Positions 52,489 to 60,942 of a stretch of 64,000 nt of DNA are shown piece by piece. Position 1 is the first letter of the stretch. Each line of letters starts with the position of its first letter. The stretch is from UJ101 sp965262705 (GTDB lineage Bacteria; Bacteroidota; Bacteroidia; Flavobacteriales; UJ101). Location of the stretch: the NCBI GenBank assembly GCA_965262705.1, contig OZ253556.1, forward strand, positions 1,302,001-1,366,000, read 5' to 3'. The notes below the pieces were generated by a model. That model had not been told where the DNA came from and did no database searches. It saw only the letters and a program-made list of their open reading frames with translations. The position numbers and the translations under genes were made by a program.

Positions 52489-53909
52489 AAGACCGTTGTA
52501 AGGTAATGAAAGATCGTAGATATAAAAAAAGTTGATACTAAGCGGTTATCTTATCTAAAAAGATAGTATATTTATGCCATGAAAATATATCATCATACTA
52601 CTTTAGCCGATAGTATTTAAGACCGTTGCAGGGTAATGAAAGATCGTAGATATAAAAAAAGTGATACTAAACGGCTATTTTATCTAAAGTATAGTATATT
52701 TATGGCATGAAAATATATCATCACCCTAATTTAGCTGATAGTATTTGTGATTTACGCACAAGGAAGATAAAAAAGTCTTTTTTCACTCAGTTAAACCGTT
52801 TGTTAGACTGGTAAAAAATAAGTAAAATAATAGACGACCCTTATAATAAGGGGAAAAGTGCTACCGGCAGTCCGAGTTATGATGGGTTATTTAGGTTGCT
52901 GAGTTTGTCGAAGTATTATTCAAGATGTGTTTATTACAACCCGGGTATGGATTAAGTGATTATGAAGTGGAAGATAGGATAAATGACAGTCTTTCGTTCA
53001 GTTATTTTTGTGGTTTACCCCTAGCGCAATCCTCGCCTGATTAGTACTTTGAGTAGATTTAGAACATTGATGACGCGGGCGAATGCCTACGAGCGTCTAT
53101 TTAAGGAGATCAACGGTCAATTAGAACGCCATCCAATCATCATCAAAAAAGGAGCGATAGTAGATGCTAGTGTAATAGAGACGCCCTTAAAACCGAAAGG
53201 CAAGGTGAATGATAAGGTTACAGCGGATAGCGGAGAGCAAAAAGAGGCGTGCGTAAAAAAAGAGAATAAGGTTATTGTAGATAAACAAGCCTCTTGGTTA
53301 AAAAAGCGAGGTAAGGATTATTATGGGTATAAAAAGCATTATGTTACCGATGAAGAAGGTCTGGTACTTGGGGGATTAACCACGAAAGCAAGTGTAAACG
53401 AGGTGAGCAATTTACAGGAGGTTTTAGCGTCTACAGACTTACCGGAGGGTATTCCCTTAAAAGGGGATAAGGGCTATGAATCAGAGAGAAATGCGAGTTT
53501 GTTAAAGAGGAAAAAGCGAAAGAATCATAAAGCCATTAACCGATTATCAGAAGAAGTTCAATAAACGAATAGGGGAAACAAGCTTTAAAAAGGTTACTGA
53601 GTTTATCGAAGTATAGAACGTACTTATGGAAGCATAAAGCGATGGTTTTCAGGCGGGGTGGCAAGATATAGCGGGACAGCAAAGATGCATACGCAAAACC
53701 TGATGGAGGCGATAAGTTATAATTTATGTCGAAGTCCGGGGCTACTGGCGTCTAATCGTTAAAAAGAGTTAAAAACAAAAGGATAAGCGACGATTTATAG
53801 TACATACACATGAAAAACAGTGAAAAACCGATGAATAAGTCAGTAGGTAAAATAAAAAAACTAAAAAAGAAAGATTAAAAACCGAATTTAACCTTTTTGC
53901 AACGGTCTT
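52489..53909 (+). mobile_element. IS5-type insertion sequence, copy 3 (inactive, duplicated left end)
   Basis: A 130-bp left-end piece (52489-52618, starts AAGACCGTTGTA) is followed directly by a second left end (52619, AAGACCGTTGCA) and the rest of the element, ending TTGCAACGGTCTT at 53909. The fragment breaks off within codon 15 of the transposase (after GATAGTATT), as if one copy had inserted into another. It separates the cdaA and ybbR genes. There is no target duplication. Confidence 0.88.
52707..53762 (+). pseudogene. IS5-family transposase, interrupted
   Basis: From ATG 52707 the frame reads KIYHHPNLADSICD and on to LLDW, then TAA where copy 1 has GAA. A 23-bp net insertion at 52892-52915 and a 4-bp deletion near 53041 break the frame again. 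An open part at 53049-53564 holds AIVDAS (first catalytic Asp), DYYGYKKHYV and LKGDKGYESE (second catalytic region). The frame is lost again at the micro-element at 53590-53613 before the ERTFGSIKRWF-type end. Not functional, but the best record of the DDE region in the window. Confidence 0.87.
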
Positions 53910-53932
53910 AATTTATTAGAAATCCACAGTAA

Positions 53933-54883
53933 ATGAAAAGGATTTTTTTAAACAAAGTAAACCTTAAAAAAAACACTCGTATGAAGATTTTTTTAATGTG
54001 TTTATTCATTTCAGCGATTTTATGGTCATTGGTTAATCTTTCTAAAGTCTATCGAACAAAAATAAAAATCTTATCATCTTATAAGAACCCGCCTGCAGGT
54101 CAGTTATTGTTTAATGAGAAAAAAGATACGCTTCATGTTGAGATTTCGGCTATAGGGATGCAGATTTTACAATATAAGCTGAGAATAAAAGAAATAAAAG
54201 TTGATTTAGATAAGGTTTTATTGATGCATGGGAAAACTTATTTTTGGTTACCTAATCGCTCTTTAGACATTCTTCGCAAAGAACTACAAGTGAAAGAGGT
54301 TTTTAGGATAAGAGAGGATTCTATTTCGTTGATTATAGATAAAGAACTACGAAAAAAAGTACCCGTTATTCCTAGTATAAAAGTTTTGACCCGCCAGGGA
54401 TTTAAGGTAGCTGAACAGAAACTTTCTTATGATTCGGTAGAAATAAAAGGGCCTGCAAGTTTAGTTAAGGAAATAACTCATATTTATACTGAACCTATTG
54501 AACTTAAAAATCTATCGAAAAATATTGACCGTAATATATCACTGATTTATCCTCCTAAAATAAAAGGCACTACAGAAATCAATTATAAAATACTAATTGA
54601 GAAATATACTGAAAAGAGCGTGAAAGTAAAAATTAATCCGATAAACCTGCCGATACATACAAAAATTCAAATAATACCTGATGAATTGCATTTAAGGTTT
54701 ACAGTGGGTTATTCAAGTTATGATAAAATAAATGCGCAGGACTTTCAGGTAGTTTGTGATTTTGAAAAAATCAGTGATACGATAACAACGCTCCCGCTCG
54801 AAATAGTAAAATTCCCCACCACAGTAGAAAATATTAGGCTATCTCCGGCAAGAGTAAAAGTTATTTTAATTAAAGACAAATGA
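53933..54883 (+). CDS. YbbR-domain protein (CdaR-like)
   Basis: This protein of 316 residues has one N-terminal membrane helix (about 18-38, MKIFLMCLFISAILWSLV) and then extracytoplasmic YbbR-type beta-domains (repeated pattern VPVIPSIK... GF... DSVEIKGPASLVKEI at about 130-210). In Firmicutes the YbbR protein CdaR controls the diadenylate cyclase CdaA; the same partnership here is possible but unproven, although cdaA lies 1.6 kb away. In Flavobacteriia ybbR normally follows yajC and precedes coaE; coaE is kept (4-bp overlap, ATGA), but yajC is 48 kb away. Confidence 0.87.
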   Translation: MKRIFLNKVNLKKNTRMKIFLMCLFISAILWSLVNLSKVYRTKIKILSSYKNPPAGQLLFNEKKDTLHVEISAIGMQILQYKLRIKEIKVDLDKVLLMHGKTYFWLPNRSLDILRKELQVKEVFRIREDSISLIIDKELRKKVPVIPSIKVLTRQGFKVAEQKLSYDSVEIKGPASLVKEITHIYTEPIELKNLSKNIDRNISLIYPPKIKGTTEINYKILIEKYTEKSVKVKINPINLPIHTKIQIIPDELHLRFTVGYSSYDKINAQDFQVVCDFEKISDTITTLPLEIVKFPTTVENIRLSPARVKVILIKDK

Positions 54884-55470
54884 AAATAGTCGGCTTGACG
54901 GGTGGTATAGGAAGTGGTAAAACTACAGTTGCAAGATTATTTGAAAAAAGAAATATTCCTGTTTATTACGCAGATGATCATGCGAAGTATTTGATGAAAC
55001 GAGATAAAACACTTAGGCAAAATATTAAAGAAATTTTAGGTGAGAAAGCCTATAATAAAGACGGACAGATCAACAGAAGTTGGATTGCTGAAAGAATATT
55101 TAATAATTCTTCACTTTTGCAAAGTTTAAACGCCTTAGTGCATCCTATTGTGCAAGTAGATTTTCAACGTTGGATGGCATTACAGAACTCACCTTATGTT
55201 TTAAAGGAAGCCGCTATTCTCATTGAAAGCGGGTCTTATCAAAGTTGTGACAGGGTAATCGTAGTAACTGCGGCATTAAAAAATAAAATAAAACGAGTGC
55301 AGCATAGAGATAATATCTCTTTAAGAGCCATTCAATTAAAAATAAACAATCAAATTACGGATAATAAACGTCTTAAATACGCAGATTATGTTATTGAAAA
55401 TAATTCTACATTAGAAAATCTGGGAAAACAGGTTCAGAAAATTCATAACAAAATGTTAATAATAAGTTAA
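54880..55470 (+). CDS. coaE: Dephospho-CoA kinase
   Basis: CoaE phosphorylates dephospho-CoA, the last step of coenzyme A synthesis. The 196-residue P-loop kinase starts KIVGLTGGIGSGKTT and has the substrate region DDHAKYLM, the motif NALVHPIV and HRDN-type R-x-x-x-R residues (RVQHRDNIS). Its start overlaps the ybbR stop. The two-component genes follow 56 bp later. Confidence 0.95.
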   Translation: MKIVGLTGGIGSGKTTVARLFEKRNIPVYYADDHAKYLMKRDKTLRQNIKEILGEKAYNKDGQINRSWIAERIFNNSSLLQSLNALVHPIVQVDFQRWMALQNSPYVLKEAAILIESGSYQSCDRVIVVTAALKNKIKRVQHRDNISLRAIQLKINNQITDNKRLKYADYVIENNSTLENLGKQVQKIHNKMLIIS

Positions 55471-55526
55471 AAAGTGTTAAATATCAATCTATTAAGGAAA
55501 AAGTATTTAATTTAGCCCCGTATCTT

Positions 55527-57086
55527 ATGAAAAAGAAAACAACTTTTATACTTATTTTAATCATGACAGGTGCTTTATTGGGTATTATGCTGTTGCAGTT
55601 GTTATGGTTAAATAAACAGATTGATGCAAGCCAAAGGATATTTTCCAACAAAGTGCACTTGATATTAGCAAGAACCGCAGAAAAGATAAGGGAAAAAGAA
55701 CATAAGACTTTATATAATGAAATTGCAGATCTGGAACAACAAGCAAAAAAAATACCAAGACAACAATCGTTTAGTATTGTCAAAGAAGACCCGATTAACA
55801 ATCAATTCTATGTTTACAAACAAGAAGTTTTAATTGAAGAGAGTATTATTCCACTTGAAACTAATCAGTTTAAAAACTCGCATGACTCAATAAGCGTAAT
55901 CAATGAATACTGGGCAGAATTAAGAAAAGAAATTCCTAAAATATCGAAAAAACAAACGCCAAAGTCACTATCCCGGGCTGACTATGAACTTCTGACTTCT
56001 AACGATTTTACCTTAGACCGTTATATTCGACTCAAAGGAGATTCTAATCCTCTTGAAAAACGAGTATCCAATAAGGTAATTGATTCCGTCTTAAAAAAAG
56101 AGCTGCAACGTTATAATTTATTAAATGCTGATTACCGGTTTGCAATACTAAAACCGGATTCTTCTTTAACGAAATTAGCAACGAAAGGGTTTAGACAAGA
56201 AAATAAAAAGACGTATTACGCTAATTTTTTTTGTGATTTTAAAGGGGATAGAGAGTATTTGTTATCTATTTATTTTCCTAAATGGAACGAAATGGTTAAC
56301 AGGCCTGTATTTGCTGAATTTTTGCTAGCATCAATACTGATGATTATTGTAATTTCTGTTTTTGGCGCAAGTTTATATTATATAAGAAAACAACGTAAAA
56401 ACTCAGAAATTAAGGATGATTTTGTTAATAATATTACCCACGAATTTAAAACTCCCATAGCAACCATAGGAGTAGCATTAGAATCATTGAAAAATAAGAA
56501 TATCTTAAACAGTGAAGAAAAAATAAATCATTATACGAAGATTATAAAAAAGCAGAATGAGCGGTTGAATTTACAAGTAGGGATGGTATTGAGAATGTCT
56601 CAGTTGAAAAAAAATCAAATAGAATTGGATTTACGAAAAGTTGATTTAAATGAAATTGTTCGCAAAGCCGTTGATGAAATACGTCTAATCATTCAGCATC
56701 GAAAAGGAAAAATTTTCGAAGAGTACTCTCCTCAGCCCATTTATGTAAAAGTTGATACTTTTCATTTGAAAAATGTTACGCTAAATGTACTAGATAATGC
56801 TAATAAGTATTCGCCGGATATTCCTGTGATAAAGGTAAATGTATATAAAGAAAATAACTATGCCTGTGTTGCTATAGAAGATCGTGGAATAGGAATGAGC
56901 AGATCGGTACAAAAAAGAATTTTTGAAGAATTTTATAGAAGCGAAACAGGAAATATACATAATGTAAAAGGAAGTGGATTAGGGTTATCTTACCTTAAGA
57001 AAATTATAGTTCTACATGGAGGAAAAGTAGAAGTACAAAGTGAAAAAAATAAAGGAAGTAAATTTATTATTAAAATACCTGTATAA
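55527..57086 (+). CDS. Membrane sensor histidine kinase (RprX-like)
   Basis: This 519-residue sensor has two membrane helices (about 6-24 and 268-288) around a periplasmic domain of about 240 residues, no HAMP domain, then HisKA with the phosphorylated histidine in HEFKTPIATI (near residue 308) and a HATPase_c domain with NVLDNANKYS (N box), DRGIGM (G1) and GSGLGLSY (G2). Paired with the regulator that starts 13 bp after it. The pair and its link to coaE are common in Bacteroidota and resemble RprX/RprY; the signal is unknown. Confidence 0.92.
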   Translation: MKKKTTFILILIMTGALLGIMLLQLLWLNKQIDASQRIFSNKVHLILARTAEKIREKEHKTLYNEIADLEQQAKKIPRQQSFSIVKEDPINNQFYVYKQEVLIEESIIPLETNQFKNSHDSISVINEYWAELRKEIPKISKKQTPKSLSRADYELLTSNDFTLDRYIRLKGDSNPLEKRVSNKVIDSVLKKELQRYNLLNADYRFAILKPDSSLTKLATKGFRQENKKTYYANFFCDFKGDREYLLSIYFPKWNEMVNRPVFAEFLLASILMIIVISVFGASLYYIRKQRKNSEIKDDFVNNITHEFKTPIATIGVALESLKNKNILNSEEKINHYTKIIKKQNERLNLQVGMVLRMSQLKKNQIELDLRKVDLNEIVRKAVDEIRLIIQHRKGKIFEEYSPQPIYVKVDTFHLKNVTLNVLDNANKYSPDIPVIKVNVYKENNYACVAIEDRGIGMSRSVQKRIFEEFYRSETGNIHNVKGSGLGLSYLKKIIVLHGGKVEVQSEKNKGSKFIIKIPV

Positions 57087-57099
57087 AAAACATAAAGTT

Positions 57100-57843
57100 A
57101 TGATAAATATTGCATTAGAGAAAAAAAGGTTATTATTAGTTGAAGATGACCGAAGTTTCGGATTTGTATTAAAAGATTATTTAGTAATGAATGGCTATGA
57201 GGTAGTTCATGCCTTAGACGGTGAAGAAGGCTTAAAAATGTACAAGCGCGGCCATTTTGACCTGCTTATTTTAGACGTTATGATGCCCCGTAAGGATGGA
57301 TTTTCATTGGCTAATGATATAAAAATTATTGACCCTGAAGTGCCGATCATATTTTTAACTGCTAAATTATTAAGAGATGATATATTGAGAGGCTATAGTG
57401 TCGGCGCTGATGACTATGTAGTAAAACCATTTGACTCAGAAGTCTTATTGTACAAAATAGAAATTATCTTAAAACGTAAAGGGAAAAAAATTCCACAAAG
57501 AGATTATTCTCAAGAGGAATTTAGTATCGGCAGGTGCAAGTTTAATTCTAAGTTGAGAACATTAACCGTAGTAGGAAAGAAATACAGACTATCACCAAAA
57601 GAAAATGATTTGCTAAAACTCTTGTTTGTTTATAGAGAAGAGTTAGTAACGAGAGATTTGGCACTAGTTCGCGTATGGAAAGAAGACAGCTTTTTCACTG
57701 CCAGAAGTATGGACGTTTATATTGCTAAACTGCGTAGATATTTAAAACATGATAAATCAGTAAAAATAGAAAACCTTCATGGGATAGGGTTCAGATTAGT
57801 CCCAGTAAAAAATGAAGAGTTAGCTAAGAATAAAGAAAAATAA
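57100..57843 (+). CDS. OmpR/PhoB-type response regulator (RprY-like)
   Basis: This protein of 247 residues has a receiver domain (about 10-125) with the acidic pair in LVEDDRS, the phosphorylated aspartate in LLILDVMMPRKDG (near residue 59) and the lysine in VVKPFD. A winged-helix DNA-binding domain follows (about 145-240) with RLSPKENDLLKLL and VYIAKLRRYL and a recognition region ending GIGFRLV. ATG 57100 is chosen because a longer frame would overlap the kinase gene. Cognate partner of the upstream kinase. Confidence 0.93.
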   Translation: MINIALEKKRLLLVEDDRSFGFVLKDYLVMNGYEVVHALDGEEGLKMYKRGHFDLLILDVMMPRKDGFSLANDIKIIDPEVPIIFLTAKLLRDDILRGYSVGADDYVVKPFDSEVLLYKIEIILKRKGKKIPQRDYSQEEFSIGRCKFNSKLRTLTVVGKKYRLSPKENDLLKLLFVYREELVTRDLALVRVWKEDSFFTARSMDVYIAKLRRYLKHDKSVKIENLHGIGFRLVPVKNEELAKNKEK

Positions 57844-57847
57844 AAAA

Positions 57848-57882
57848 GGGACTGTTGCAAAAAATACTTTAGCAACGGTCTC
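57848..57882. repeat. Minimal MITE derivative, 35 bp
   Basis: GACTGTTGCAAAAAATACTTTAGCAACGGTCTC joins the two terminal repeats with almost nothing between. It lies 5 bp behind the response regulator gene and directly before the convergent nuclease gene, where it can form a hairpin. Confidence 0.7.
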
Positions 57883-57886
57883 GTTC

Positions 57887-60589
57887 TTACTTGTTCATTT
57901 TCTCCTTAATAAAGATATTTACGTCAAGTATCTCACTAACTAAGGTCTCTAAAAATGGGGAGAACCCATCTAAGACAGGCAGCGTTATTAGCGTCTTATC
58001 ATCCGCATGCAAGGGCATAATACCTGTTTTGGCTCTTCTAAAAGAAATAATCCCGGCACTCACGCGGGTTGCTTTAAACTGATGTTGATACATATAGGCA
58101 TAGATTAAAAGTTGTAACGCCTTATCATAACTATCATCTGAGATAACCGTTTCAAAACTTTTTACGTTTAATTTCCTCTCTTCCACAATTCCTGTTTTAT
58201 AATCAACTAAGCGAGGAATGTCATTAACCTGATCAATTCTGTCGGCAACCCCTTTTAAATAAACTGTTTTCCCCTTTACTTTAAACGGCACTTTCAGTTC
58301 AAGCTCCAAATGCTTAATGATGATTTCGTTCCCCTTTTTAATTTCTTTTTCCTCATACTTCAGAAAGTTTTCAATAAGGCGCTGTGCCACTTTATAAATT
58401 AATAAATTTTTTCCTTTAGATTTATCGCCGTTTCTATAAGTCTCTTTAAATTGGCATTGCACAACTCCCGTCAACTGCCTCCGGATTTTTTGAATTATTT
58501 CCATCGTTAAAACCATATTCAAATACGGCTTATACAACTCTTCAAGCGTATTATGAATGATGATTCCCAGCGTGCGCGCATGAATGGTCTCTTCCACTTC
58601 ATCCGTATCCTTAAGCCGTAAAACGTTTTGCTCATAAAAAATTAACGGGTCCCGGATATAGGCATTTAATGCCGAAGGAGAAAACCCTTCTTTTGACATT
58701 TCCTCTAATCTGAGCATTAACGCATCGGATTTATTGATTTGAATCGGTAGCCGGGTCCTTTCAATCGTTGGTGTAGCTGCGATATAATGTTTTATTTTAT
58801 ACGGCAATTCTATCTCTAATTGAGTTAAAAATCTTGATTTTTCACCGGCCCCATAAGCATCGTTTTCCGTGTCATAAATTAAATAAACATTTTCTGCTCG
58901 TTGAATCAAACGATAAAAATGATAAGCAAAAATCGCATCATTTTCTTGAAAAGTAGGAAGCCTAAACTGTTTTCTAACCTCAAAAGGGATAAAAGAGTCC
59001 TGTGTTTTTCCCTTAGGAAGTATTCCTTCATTAACCGAAGTGATGATTATATTTCTAAAATCTAACAAGCGAGTCTCCAGCATACCCATTAATTGAAGCC
59101 CCTGCAATGGGTCTCCATAGAAAGACAGCGTCTCATAAAAGAGTACTTGTTGGTACAGCTGTTGTAAAGCAGTGAGGCTGTGAATGAAATCAAATTTTTT
59201 AAGCACGGTGCTTAGATTTTCCCACAAAGTAGAAAAACGAAAAAGATATTCCATCTCTAAATCATTTTTTTTAAAATGAGTCTCGTTTGCTAGCTGATGA
59301 ATCAGCCATAAAACTTTTTCTATTACCTTTTGCGGATGAACAAAGGGGGTTATATCAAAAAGCTCTTCTAATACACGGTGAGATTTAAAATAACTTACAG
59401 GAATAAATATTTGATTTTTCTCAATAATTTCTTTTACAAACTGTTTCTTGTCTTTTACCAAATAGTCCATATAATGACTGCGAAGTACATTGAGCACGTC
59501 ATGATAATAAAGCCCTTTTGGGTCAAATTTAGTAAAATTTACATACAGCTTTAATAAGGATAAAAGGAAGGAACTCAACGGAATATTTTTTAGCGGATAC
59601 CCCATGGTTACATTTATTCCAGAAATTTCATCGGGAATTGCACTTAGTACAGGCTCCAATAAATTTTCATCTGCTAACACCAAAGCGCTATCGCTTAATT
59701 TTTCCTTTTTTTGAAGTAATTCCTGCAATATCATTCCTGCTAGTTTTGCCTGCCCTGTCTGCTTAGATGTTCCTATCAACTGTAGGTTTTTTTCTTTTTC
59801 TAATAGGTCTTCCGTAAACAAAAAGGGGGCATTTTCGTAAAAATCCCATTGTTTTTTTTCTCGTAAGAAAGTGCCCGCTTCTTGTAGGTCATTTTCTAAA
59901 TAATAATGGTCTGCGTCCCAAAAAACACTTGCTTTTCCTTCAGTTTTCAGGTAGCGAATAATCACTTCTTCTGCTTTTGAGAGCGCATTAAATCCGGCAA
60001 AAACAAAATGAGAAAAATTTACCGTAGCATATTTTTTAATTCGCTCGCTCGCGATTCTAAAAATCATCCCCTGATAGCCAAAAGATTGGTTTTCAAGATT
60101 TTTACGCATTTCATGGTAAGTTTTTTCTATGCCTTTCCAAAAGATGAATTCCTGCTCAATGAAAGAAGATTTGTGGTTTAATTCGCGCGGCTGCCATTTA
60201 TTTATCCGTTCAAGCGAAGAAATATAGCGAAAAAATTCCCCTACCTCAATAAGATTTCGATCCATATCGCTTAAGTCAGACAGCATGGTGTAGCCCCATT
60301 TTAAAAAAGCGTGAAAAGGCTCTGGGTGCTGATGGGTATTAACGTAACTTTTATAAAGTTCAAAAAGAAGTGTAACGGGATCCAATTGTTTTAACCCGGA
60401 AACCATTTCCATAAACTCCTCTATGGTAAAAATTTGAGGCATCCAGACCGTTTTACCTTCAAAACGATTCCTCCAGCATTGTTTTAAAAATAAGCCAGCT
60501 CGTTTGTTAGGCAATATAAATACCAGATTTTCTGCTGCAATAGACTGTGAAATAATATTTTCTATAACCTTGTCTAAAAAAGATTTCAT
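57887..60589 (-). CDS. AddB-like PD-(D/E)XK nuclease/helicase-like protein
   Basis: This 900-residue cytoplasmic protein resembles AddB of the RecBCD-type repair enzymes. It begins with a degraded helicase region (VFILPNKRAGLFLK corresponds to a lost Walker A; GKTK is absent). The C-terminal nuclease domain (about 620-890) has the active-site pattern GVADRIDQ, RLVDYKTG (D-x-K with E/D) and QLLIYAYMY. By family it would process double-strand breaks together with an AddA/RecB-like helicase; none is seen in the window. Confidence 0.87.
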   Translation of the reverse strand: MKSFLDKVIENIISQSIAAENLVFILPNKRAGLFLKQCWRNRFEGKTVWMPQIFTIEEFMEMVSGLKQLDPVTLLFELYKSYVNTHQHPEPFHAFLKWGYTMLSDLSDMDRNLIEVGEFFRYISSLERINKWQPRELNHKSSFIEQEFIFWKGIEKTYHEMRKNLENQSFGYQGMIFRIASERIKKYATVNFSHFVFAGFNALSKAEEVIIRYLKTEGKASVFWDADHYYLENDLQEAGTFLREKKQWDFYENAPFLFTEDLLEKEKNLQLIGTSKQTGQAKLAGMILQELLQKKEKLSDSALVLADENLLEPVLSAIPDEISGINVTMGYPLKNIPLSSFLLSLLKLYVNFTKFDPKGLYYHDVLNVLRSHYMDYLVKDKKQFVKEIIEKNQIFIPVSYFKSHRVLEELFDITPFVHPQKVIEKVLWLIHQLANETHFKKNDLEMEYLFRFSTLWENLSTVLKKFDFIHSLTALQQLYQQVLFYETLSFYGDPLQGLQLMGMLETRLLDFRNIIITSVNEGILPKGKTQDSFIPFEVRKQFRLPTFQENDAIFAYHFYRLIQRAENVYLIYDTENDAYGAGEKSRFLTQLEIELPYKIKHYIAATPTIERTRLPIQINKSDALMLRLEEMSKEGFSPSALNAYIRDPLIFYEQNVLRLKDTDEVEETIHARTLGIIIHNTLEELYKPYLNMVLTMEIIQKIRRQLTGVVQCQFKETYRNGDKSKGKNLLIYKVAQRLIENFLKYEEKEIKKGNEIIIKHLELELKVPFKVKGKTVYLKGVADRIDQVNDIPRLVDYKTGIVEERKLNVKSFETVISDDSYDKALQLLIYAYMYQHQFKATRVSAGIISFRRAKTGIMPLHADDKTLITLPVLDGFSPFLETLVSEILDVNIFIKEKMNK

Positions 60590-60711
60590 AGCATAAAAGT
60601 TGAGGTTTCAAAAAACACCAGCAAACCAGGTTTAATAAGAATGAGATAAAAATTCAAAACGTTCCAGAACAAAGTTATAAGAATTTATTTTATAGAAATC
60701 TTTAAATATTT

Positions 60712-60876
60712 GAGACCGTTGCAAAAGCTTGTATTGGGTCTGTCGAAATGCACGTTAACAAAAAAATGCTTGTATTGAGTTTGCCGAAATGCAACGCCCG
60801 ATAAAAATTAACTGCAAGTCAGCGCAAGCTAAATGCTTTCTTTTTCATACTTTTTTGTGTATTCTGCAACGGGCTC
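60712..60876 (-). mobile_element. MITE, 165 bp
   Basis: The ends are GAGACCGTTGCA and TGCAACGGGCTC. The left arm contains the GCTTGTATTGnGTnTGnCGAAATGCA unit twice; the core hairpin is deleted. The flanks do not match. Confidence 0.8.
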
Positions 60877-60921
60877 TTAAAATTTTATGCTATAAATTGA
60901 TGATTACCTTTATAGTTTTAC

Positions 60922-60929
60922 CATCTTTG
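60922..60929 (+). promoter_or_regulatory. Promoter -7 box for hisS
   Basis: CATCTTTG differs from TAnnTTTG only in the first base and lies 13 bp before the ATG, giving a very short leader. Confidence 0.4.
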
Positions 60930-60942
60930 TAAAAAAATAAAT

